Positions 11,960 through 17,286 of a stretch of DNA of 24,322 nt are shown here, one piece after another. A program made the position numbers and the translations under genes. This stretch comes from a virus, in the IMG/VR virus record IMGVR_UViG_3300025769_000818, positions 1 to 24,322 of that record, one strand, 5' to 3'. The notes beneath the pieces are model-generated. The model saw nothing but the letters and a program-made list of their open reading frames with translations, was not told the origin of the DNA and ran no database searches. Numbering within the stretch: the first letter of the stretch is position 1; each line of letters begins with the position of its first letter.

Positions 11960-12168
11960 CAAGCTGCGGCTTCTGTTTTAGCCTTACCTACATTACTAGG
12001 TCCAGTCCAAACCATACCATTTTCTTGCCAATATGCAATGAATGCACGACGAAGTTCAAGAAGTTCATCATATCGTGTCTGTTGACTAGAGGTAAACTTA
12101 AAGTTCTGAACTTTATAAGTTTTTTGAAGTGATTGAAGTTCTTTAAGTACAGTAGATGAATTGTTCAT
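11959..12168 (-). CDS. hypothetical protein, 69 aa
   Basis: Starts MNNSSTVLKELQSLQKTYKV, then a strand and a long helix (QQTRYDELLELRRAFIAYWQ), ending in GPSNVGKAKTEAAA. GPSNVGK resembles a P-loop by chance only. I chose ATG 12168 rather than the in-frame TTG at 12177. ICR copy 13 lies 14 bases upstream. Confidence 0.7.
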   Translation of the reverse strand: MNNSSTVLKELQSLQKTYKVQNFKFTSSQQTRYDELLELRRAFIAYWQENGMVWTGPSNVGKAKTEAAA

Positions 12169-12182
12169 GATTGTCAAGTGTA

Positions 12183-12223
12183 GGGGTTACAATATAGTGG
12201 TCAATTGGAGGTGAGTAACTTTT
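12183..12223 (-). repeat. ICR copy 13
   Basis: A variant; the box is shifted (TATATTGTAACC). The upstream TTAAAG is changed to GAAAAG, so the upstream gene instead uses the TGA within the core and ends with LLTSN encoded by the cassette. Confidence 0.94.
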
Positions 12224-12413
12224 CCTCCTGTGTAAGATTACGATAGTTTTCCACAATTGTTAATAGTCTGTCTTTGGCAGTTTCTATTGTCGCACGAGAG
12301 TAACCAGTATAGAAAGAATAACCTTTGGTTGGATCATCCATTGCATCTTTATACTCTTCTAATGCCCAATCAAGACCTTCAATAACAGATAGAAGTTGAT
12401 TGTCAATGTTCAT
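12201..12413 (-). CDS. hypothetical protein, 70 aa, ending inside the ICR
   Basis: Starts MNIDNQLLSVIEGLDWALEE; helical and acidic, with a short polar turn (DPTKGYSFYTGYSRAT). Its last residues LLTSN and the TGA stop come from ICR copy 13, exactly as in the endonuclease at 15388, showing that the cassette can supply coding sequence. Coupled to the 43-aa gene upstream through ATGA. No family recognised. Confidence 0.7.
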   Translation of the reverse strand: MNIDNQLLSVIEGLDWALEEYKDAMDDPTKGYSFYTGYSRATIETAKDRLLTIVENYRNLTQEEKLLTSN

Positions 12414-12541
12414 GGTGATTTGGTACTTAGTTTGAGTTTGAGTGACCTTAGAGACTGCTTACGCCCCCTTAGAATACCCTTACAGGTACCCTTGGTCTTC
12501 TTATCTTTTTTGGAGTGATGCTTCCAATTAGGTGTGTTCAT
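12410..12541 (-). CDS. very basic small protein, 43 aa
   Basis: Encodes MNTPNWKHHSKKDKKTKGTC, then KGILRGRKQSLRSLKLKLST and KSP. About 17 of 43 residues are Lys or Arg and there is almost no acid. It could bind RNA or DNA, or a host polymerase or ribosome. It is coupled at both ends (TGATG with the upstream gene, ATGA with the downstream one), which argues that the frame is real. Confidence 0.6.
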   Translation of the reverse strand: MNTPNWKHHSKKDKKTKGTCKGILRGRKQSLRSLKLKLSTKSP

Positions 12542-12723
12542 CACATGCCACTCATGTATTCATGAAGTTCAGCATAATACTGTTCTTCAGTGTCAAATTG
12601 ACGACCATGAATAACACATGGGAATGTTTTCTTTTGAAACATTGTAGACGCAACTTGTACGTCTTGTTTGTCGTAACCCATTTCGAGCAGGTTTTGGATG
12701 TAAGGATTTGAATTGTATGTCAT
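12541..12723 (-). CDS. hypothetical protein, 60 aa, fused directly to ICR copy 14
   Basis: Starts MTYNSNPYIQNLLEMGYDKQ; the helix pair IQNLLEMGYDKQDVQVAS resembles a UBA-like three-helix start, though this is only suggestive. As at 725, the ATG directly follows TATAGT with no leader, so it would be leaderless if TATAGT is a -10. Function unknown. Confidence 0.65.
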   Translation of the reverse strand: MTYNSNPYIQNLLEMGYDKQDVQVASTMFQKKTFPCVIHGRQFDTEEQYYAELHEYMSGM

Positions 12724-12756
12724 ACTATAGTGGTCAATTGGAGGTGAGTAACTTTA
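12724..12756 (-). repeat. ICR copy 14
   Basis: A variant without tail: ATG follows TATAGT directly. The TAA of the 12754-12960 gene is inside the cassette. Confidence 0.95.
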
Positions 12757-12960
12757 TTTCCTTCGTTTTCTTAACTTATCTATCAAATTGAGTGCTGATT
12801 GACGGTTGCGACATACTTTGACCGGTTGTCCATTATGTATCACCATCAGTTTAGTTGTTGAACCCGCCACAGGTATTGCTACCAGGTTCTCATCAATAAC
12901 GATTGGCAATACTCCTGGTTTTGTATCAAGAATGTTTGAATTTGTGTGGTGGAAAGACAT
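12754..12960 (-). CDS. hypothetical basic protein, 68 aa
   Basis: A beta-rich front (VLPIVIDENLVAIPVAGSTT then KLMVIHNGQPVKV) and a basic C-terminal helix (SALNLIDKLRKRRK). Possibly a nucleic-acid-binding protein; no family recognised. It is preceded by block B (12970-13074) instead of an ICR and has AAGAG 5 bases before ATG, one of the few Shine-Dalgarno-like sites in the region. Confidence 0.68.
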   Translation of the reverse strand: MSFHHTNSNILDTKPGVLPIVIDENLVAIPVAGSTTKLMVIHNGQPVKVCRNRQSALNLIDKLRKRRK

Positions 12961-12969
12961 AAAAACTCT

Positions 12970-13074
12970 TTTTTCAATAATTCTATGTGACTGAAGGTGT
13001 GTTAGGTCATAAAGGGGTTCGATATGGAAAAATCAATTTATGATACTCCCAGATCCCTTGGTATGACTGGGCCG
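12970..13074 (-). promoter_or_regulatory. duplicated intergenic block B (probable promoter region)
   Basis: Second copy of the block at 7093-7198. It starts 1 base after the helicase stop and ends 9 bases before the ATG of the 12754-12960 gene. On the minus strand CCCAG and CTGGG near its start can form a small hairpin; TAGAATTAT is a possible -10, 23 bases from the ATG. No terminator precedes this copy. Confidence 0.6.
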
Positions 13075-13075
13075 A

Positions 13076-14254
13076 TTACCGGCGAGAAATGCTGTCGCAC
13101 ATTTCTCCTTTCTCGAATACAATGTCAACACAACGTTGCAATGCTCTCTCGGTGGATACTCCGATATTATTATATACTGGCACACATAGCATACCGCATG
13201 TCTTCGATTTACTGCCCACACGAATTACTCGGCCCACAGTCTGTAACATCTCTACTGTGTCCATATTACGAAGGAATACAACACCTTCAAGCTCTGAGCA
13301 ATTAATACCTTCTGAAAGTATGGACCTGTGCAAAACAACAAACTTCTTATCTACATCTTTGCCCCATGCATTGAGTGTATCAAAGAACTCCTCACGCTTG
13401 ACCTTCTTACCATCAACAACTGCACCGGTCTTACTGGTAATATAGAGGTAAGAATAACCACGTTCCTTGAGTTGTTCTGCAAAGTCTGTCATAAAGATAT
13501 TTTGCAGTTGTCGTGTGGTCTTGACACATACTAGAATCTTTTTGATGTCTAGTTCATCAATAGACGCAAGGACATTGTTGCTCTCAAGATAAGGTGTGAG
13601 TGACTTTTTGTCAACCTTATCCATCTCAATCACCTTGACTTTAGGTGGCAAGATGTAACCTCCATCAACCAGAGTTGGTGCAGACACACGTGCAATTACC
13701 TGACCATAAGTGTCAACATCATTCATTCCATGTTTTTTTGGTGTGACTGAAGTCTTACGGGTAGCAGTAAAGAAATAAGTGCGATCAGCCTTCTTACTGA
13801 AATACTCAGTGGGCCCAAAGAAGTTATTCTGACAGGAGTTATGTGCCTCATCAAAGTAAATGGTATCTACCGCAATACCAGACTCCTGAACACGGTGGAG
13901 AGAGTGATATGTGGTAAAGATAATAACATGTTCACGGACTGTTTGACACATATCAACAAACAGTTTGATATGTTCAGACTTTGTAGTGCTGAAGTGTTTT
14001 GTGTCACCAGAATGCACATGCAAAACATTAGCATTGGTGATGTGTTCCATATACTCACTGCACAACTGATTGGCCAAGAGTAGTCTAGGAGCCACAACTA
14101 CAATAGTGCGAGGAACATTTACCTCGAACCGTTTCATTGCATCAGTGATTGCAATCAGTGTCTTCCCGCCTCCTGTCGGGACCAGTATCTGGCCTTTGCT
14201 GTTGACATACATTGCGTCACGGGCTTCGTTTTGATGTGGGCGAAGAGTGATCAT
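13076..14254 (-). CDS. SF2 DEAH-box helicase, 392 aa
   Basis: An ATP-dependent helicase or translocase of superfamily 2. Motif I is PTGGGKT (26-32), motif II DEAH (135-138), motif III FFTAT (161-165), motif V SILSEGIN (311-318) and motif VI QTVGRVIR (338-345); an N-terminal LRPHQNEA matches the Q-motif region. Two RecA-like domains account for the whole protein. The order is like T4 UvsW and the RAD25-type helicases, but the length is shorter than UvsW and I do not assign a gene name. A role in recombination, replication fork processing or RNA unwinding is likely. It is served by ICR copy 15, and its start ATGATCAC is shared with the 10037 gene. Confidence 0.92.
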   Translation of the reverse strand: MITLRPHQNEARDAMYVNSKGQILVPTGGGKTLIAITDAMKRFEVNVPRTIVVVAPRLLLANQLCSEYMEHITNANVLHVHSGDTKHFSTTKSEHIKLFVDMCQTVREHVIIFTTYHSLHRVQESGIAVDTIYFDEAHNSCQNNFFGPTEYFSKKADRTYFFTATRKTSVTPKKHGMNDVDTYGQVIARVSAPTLVDGGYILPPKVKVIEMDKVDKKSLTPYLESNNVLASIDELDIKKILVCVKTTRQLQNIFMTDFAEQLKERGYSYLYITSKTGAVVDGKKVKREEFFDTLNAWGKDVDKKFVVLHRSILSEGINCSELEGVVFLRNMDTVEMLQTVGRVIRVGSKSKTCGMLCVPVYNNIGVSTERALQRCVDIVFEKGEMCDSISRR

Positions 14255-14260
14255 AAAATT

Positions 14261-14303
14261 GTGGTGTTATACTATAGGGGTCAATTGGAGGTGAGTAACT
14301 TTA
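14261..14303 (-). repeat. ICR copy 15
   Basis: C variant with the tail TATAACACCACAATTTT before ATGATCAC. The 53-aa gene upstream ends immediately before it (TAA TAA). Confidence 0.94.
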
Positions 14304-14465
14304 TTACCGTTGACGAACCGAGTTAATTACAACTCTCTCTGTTGGATACTGTGATTCTACAATATCCCGTATCAAAGATCTGTCCGCACTATCAGTTTGT
14401 ATCTCAAAGTTATGCCTACGACCATTACGATCGGTCCATGCACCTTTTACATTAAATTGTGTCAT
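14304..14465 (-). CDS. hypothetical small protein, 53 aa
   Basis: Encodes MTQFNVKGAWTDRNGRRHNF, then EIQTDSADRSLIRDIVESQY and PTERVVINSVRQR. Strand-strand-helix-strand order suggests a compact domain, and it is similar in style to small conserved cyanophage proteins. It is 5 bases downstream of the ligase-like gene and ends at the ICR boundary. Confidence 0.65.
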   Translation of the reverse strand: MTQFNVKGAWTDRNGRRHNFEIQTDSADRSLIRDIVESQYPTERVVINSVRQR

Positions 14466-14470
14466 AATAA

Positions 14471-15358
14471 TCAGTTACCAAAACCATGGTTGAAGTTAGC
14501 ATACGCAAACTCTGCACGTTTGACCAACTTCACTGAGCCATAGGTTACAGAATGGAAGACATAACCTTCACCATCAGTTTCTTTGCCATTAGGAAGATAT
14601 GACTTTGGTGCGTCATTGATAATCAAACTATCCATCAAATCATATTTGATATCTAACACCAACTGATACAGATTGGCAAGGAAAGGACAACCTAGAATGT
14701 CAGTCAGTGATGCATCATCAACAAACTGACCTGACTTGATGAGAGCATTGATGCCCATCTTGGCTTGATATGCCTCTTTGTCAGTCAGAAATTTGATGTT
14801 GTCAGTGTTGATGTTTGGTGCATCATAACCACCGTAAATACGGTCAACAGCAGGTTGTACCCACTTGATTACATCACTATTCTCAAATGTTTCTGTGACT
14901 GGTTTACAAACTGCATTACACATAATATTATCTTGAGTCAGAAAGACTTGTGTATGTGGTGCAATCACTAGTCTCTGTTCAATAACCTCAGGAAATACAT
15001 ACGTGAGGGTATTTTGTGTCAGTGTGTCAGTGTGACCGAAACCAAGCCAATCACCCCAGTAAATGTTTTCTGTACGTGGAAGATACTTGAGACAATTAGA
15101 TAGAATATCTACAACTTCAATTTGATGACCAAAATGGGTCAGAATGTCTTCAGTAGTATAACATAGACGAATCTTTTTCTTATTAAATGCACTTTTTGTA
15201 CACACAAAAAACTTACCATTAGCAGGATTGGTTCCCCATACTAACGACATACCATCCATTTTCATGGAGATATCACCCACATCATAAAGTAAATCAAATA
15301 CTGTCAAATCACCAGTCAAAATAGTATCTTCGGGATGAGAGAGGTGTGTTAATGTCAT
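14471..15358 (-). CDS. nucleotidyltransferase/ligase-like protein, 295 aa
   Basis: A probable member of the DNA/RNA ligase and capping superfamily. SMKMDG at 31-36 fits motif I (K33 as the nucleotide-accepting Lys), GEGYVF (263-268) fits motif IV, and GSVKLVKR (274-281) fits motif V with K277. The opening THLSHPED-T-L-G, the stretch NGKFFVCTKSAFNKKK after motif I, and IYWGDWLG resemble a phage family that I recall from marine T4-like phages (possibly DUF6267), whose function is not established. It may be a second nucleic-acid ligase or a nucleotidyl-transferring enzyme. No OB-fold is obvious. Served by ICR copy 16. Confidence 0.72.
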   Translation of the reverse strand: MTLTHLSHPEDTILTGDLTVFDLLYDVGDISMKMDGMSLVWGTNPANGKFFVCTKSAFNKKKIRLCYTTEDILTHFGHQIEVVDILSNCLKYLPRTENIYWGDWLGFGHTDTLTQNTLTYVFPEVIEQRLVIAPHTQVFLTQDNIMCNAVCKPVTETFENSDVIKWVQPAVDRIYGGYDAPNINTDNIKFLTDKEAYQAKMGINALIKSGQFVDDASLTDILGCPFLANLYQLVLDIKYDLMDSLIINDAPKSYLPNGKETDGEGYVFHSVTYGSVKLVKRAEFAYANFNHGFGN

Positions 15359-15373
15359 AATAAAATGGTGGTC

Positions 15374-15408
15374 TTATACTATAGGAGTCAATTGGAGGTG
15401 AGTAACTC
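15374..15408 (-). repeat. ICR copy 16
   Basis: Right-most copy; plus strand reads ggagtc in place of ggggtc. Core intact. The endonuclease upstream reads into it and stops at the core TGA. Confidence 0.94.
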
Positions 15409-16059
15409 TGTAGTCACCTCATGTATGCTCTTGATGTTAGTGGATGCGTTCTTCTTAATATACTTCCTTTTATTGTATCTTGTCTGGTGAAGTATAGCTT
15501 TACATATACCATAACTTATATTATTTTCCCTGGCCCATTTAGATAGTTGGTAACACTCAACCTCACTACCATCAATGAACACAATTCGGTAGTGTTTTGC
15601 ATTAGGATTGTTATTCAAACCCTGTTGTCTAAACTGTTCTTTATTTTCATGAACATTCAGGCGTCCATTTACCCATCCATCAGGTATTGCATCTTCAAAT
15701 ACCATCTTATGGTCAAGTCCGTTATTTACCCATATTTTACCACGAATTGTACTTGGTTTTCCATATCTTGGATTATTTTTACCTTTCATAGAAGGTCTTG
15801 GCCCTGAGTTACCTTCACCACCAGGACTTCTGTTTATTAACATACCTGTACCCAAATCTTTACGGCCAAGTACATCTATCAGGTACATTTCGTGCCTATA
15901 TGCATCAATCTCAGACAGTCCCTGTTTAAGATAGACCCGTCTATCTTTTGGTGGTACAGGTACATTTACATGTTGATTGTTTATTCTATTTTTTCTCCCT
16001 TTGCCTATGTAGTAAGGTGTTCCATCTTCGCGAAGATAGGCGTAGGTATAGTAATTCAT
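15388..16059 (-). CDS. GIY-YIG homing endonuclease 2, 223 aa
   Basis: The N-terminal YYTYAYLREDGTPYYIGKGR fits the GIY-YIG motif pair, with GKGR and R22 for catalysis and E57 in HEMYLI as the metal-binding Glu. A NUMOD3-like element GKNNPRYGKPS lies at 93-103, followed by a helix-rich DNA-binding tail. It belongs to a different subgroup from endonuclease 1. Its end (ELLTSN and TGA) is encoded by ICR copy 16, so the gene was inserted next to, or recombined into, a cassette. A near-perfect promoter and flanking inverted repeat lie just upstream. Confidence 0.87.
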   Translation of the reverse strand: MNYYTYAYLREDGTPYYIGKGRKNRINNQHVNVPVPPKDRRVYLKQGLSEIDAYRHEMYLIDVLGRKDLGTGMLINRSPGGEGNSGPRPSMKGKNNPRYGKPSTIRGKIWVNNGLDHKMVFEDAIPDGWVNGRLNVHENKEQFRQQGLNNNPNAKHYRIVFIDGSEVECYQLSKWARENNISYGICKAILHQTRYNKRKYIKKNASTNIKSIHEVTTELLTSN

Positions 16060-16069
16060 TCTTCAATTT

Positions 16070-16128
16070 GCAGGGGTATTATTATTTATTATATCGTAGA
16101 TTGGGTCTTATGTCAAATACACCCCTGC
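16070..16128 (-). repeat. inverted repeat flanking the endonuclease 2 promoter
   Basis: GCAGGGGTATT at 16070-16080 is repeated in inverted form, with two extra bases, at 16116-16128. The promoter -10 and spacer lie between the arms. It could be an operator, or a hairpin spanning the transcription start. Confidence 0.6.
16088..16116 (-). promoter_or_regulatory. perfect-consensus sigma70 promoter of homing endonuclease 2
   Basis: Minus strand TTGACA (16111-16116), 17-base spacer, TATAAT (16088-16093): exact match to the consensus. A T4-late-like AATAAATA box overlaps its downstream side. Transcription would start about 25 bases before the endonuclease ATG. Confidence 0.85.
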
Positions 16129-16145
16129 ACATGACTGCCCAATAG

Positions 16146-16943
16146 TTATGATAGGGCTTTGGCAGCAGCATGAGCCTTGGCGGTCAGTTGCATTGCCTCT
16201 TTTTTGTTTGGTTTTCTACCATGTTTCTTCTCAAACTCAGACCTCATTTGAGCCTTGGCATCTTTTCTACTCTGACCTATTTCTTTATTTCTAGTTGCGT
16301 CTCTTTCTTTCCTAGTCATACCACCACCATCAGCATGAGCATACTTTTTACGTGGTTTTGCAGGTTCAGTCTTCTTTGGTTCTGCCTTCTTGGTCTTTAA
16401 CAACTGGTCTGCTTTCTTTTCAGCATCTTTAGAAGATGTGGTCGTTGTTTTTACTTCACCACCAGACTTTCTGGCAGCGGCTCTTGCCTTGGCTGCAGCT
16501 CTTCTATCTGCCTTAATCTTCTCTGCATATGATTGTTTGACTTCTGCAGAACCACGTTCCTGTTGTGGTTGTTGTGTTCTTTGTGAGGTTGTTCTACTTC
16601 TATTAGGTTTCTCACCTTGTGGTTTATAATCTACTGGTGCAGTCTTACCACCACCAACTGCCTTGACTCTTGGTTTAGTTCCAGGTGCTCTACGATCAGC
16701 AGTGCTTCGTTTTGCACGAGGACCACGAACTGTACCCATTTCAGGGTCATAAACCTCAACCATTCCCCTTTTATATCTTTCTCGGGCACTTACGGTTTTG
16801 TCTCTAGTTTCTGGTGAATCAAGAGTTCTTGAACCACTCTCTCCAGCAGAATTGGCTTGAGTTTCTTTGAATTTATCTTGACGATCTTTAAGAGCTTGTG
16901 CTCTTTCAGAGGCAAGTTCTAAAAAAAGTTGTAGGTTCTTCAT
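16146..16943 (-). CDS. very basic, disordered protein, possibly head-packaged, 265 aa
   Basis: Residues about 30-265 are low-complexity and rich in Lys, Arg, Ala, Gln and Thr, with few hydrophobics, so the chain is probably disordered and nucleic-acid-binding. The N-terminal MKNLQLFLELASERAQ is a short amphipathic helix, in style similar to capsid-targeting peptides of T4 internal proteins, though a clear L/I-x-E protease site is not visible. The C terminus (KYAHADGGGMTRKERDATRN then a helix EFEKKHGRKPNKKEAM) is more ordered. An internal, DNA-associated head protein is a reasonable inference; a scaffold or neck protein is possible. A hairpin and a late-like box lie upstream. Confidence 0.7.
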   Translation of the reverse strand: MKNLQLFLELASERAQALKDRQDKFKETQANSAGESGSRTLDSPETRDKTVSARERYKRGMVEVYDPEMGTVRGPRAKRSTADRRAPGTKPRVKAVGGGKTAPVDYKPQGEKPNRSRTTSQRTQQPQQERGSAEVKQSYAEKIKADRRAAAKARAAARKSGGEVKTTTTSSKDAEKKADQLLKTKKAEPKKTEPAKPRKKYAHADGGGMTRKERDATRNKEIGQSRKDAKAQMRSEFEKKHGRKPNKKEAMQLTAKAHAAAKALS

Positions 16944-16983
16944 TCTTTTTTCTGTAGTTGTGTTCCTAACTCCAACAGATTGA

Positions 16984-17018
16984 CGGAGGTGATAATATAA
17001 TTATATTTATCACCCCCG
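16984..17018 (-). promoter_or_regulatory. long hairpin containing a T4-late-like promoter box
   Basis: Minus strand GGGGGTGATAA and TTATCACCTCC pair around a TATAATTATA apex to form an approximately 15-bp stem. It contains GATAAATA (17004-17011), one base from the T4 late promoter TATAAATA. It sits 6 bases after the 57-aa gene and 40 bases before the basic-protein ATG. Confidence 0.6.
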
Positions 17019-17024
17019 ATATTA

Positions 17025-17198
17025 TCAGGAGAAGAAGTGGTCAGGTGCACTCAACTCCTCAACATATGCAGTAACGCTTTCATTACCTTGAATATCCAAT
17101 AGTTTGTCCCACTGGATATTGTGAGCGTCAAAATCTTCAAATACATCGAGTTCGATCGTAACTCTATACTTGGACTTCTGAGCGTAGGCTAGAGACAT
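17025..17198 (-). CDS. conserved cyanophage-type small protein, 57 aa
   Basis: Encodes MSLAYAQKSKYRVTIELDVF, then EDFDAHNIQWDKLLDIQGNE and an acidic tail. The pattern (AQKSKYRVTIELD... then an acidic loop and helix) is familiar from T4-like cyanophage genomes (recollection). Function unknown. A convincing promoter lies 28 bases upstream (17226-17254). Confidence 0.72.
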   Translation of the reverse strand: MSLAYAQKSKYRVTIELDVFEDFDAHNIQWDKLLDIQGNESVTAYVEELSAPDHFFS

Positions 17199-17225
17199 GA
17201 GGAGAACCTGATTGACTACCCTGTA

Positions 17226-17254
17226 AGTATAGGGTATTTAGGTCAAGGAGTCAA
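17226..17254 (-). promoter_or_regulatory. sigma70-type promoter before the 57-aa gene
   Basis: Minus strand TTGACT (17249-17254), 17-base spacer, TATACT (17226-17231). The -10 lies in an ACCCT-ATACTTAC-AGGGT inverted repeat that might bind a regulator. A GACAG/CTGTC hairpin just upstream follows the metalloprotease stop. Confidence 0.7.
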
Positions 17255-17286
17255 GGTGTTATGGACAGTGTTCAAACTGTCACACA

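Noticed and set aside
13017-13026. GGGGTTCGATA as a tRNA T-loop
   Set aside because: No acceptor stem, anticodon arm or D-arm can be built around it; it is part of block B and is not conserved in block A.
726-15408. Plus-strand CACTATAGGG in many ICR copies as a T7-type promoter
   Set aside because: Only the last part of the T7 consensus matches, the genes lie on the opposite strand, about half of the copies have GTGG or other variants, and no single-subunit RNA polymerase gene is visible in the window.
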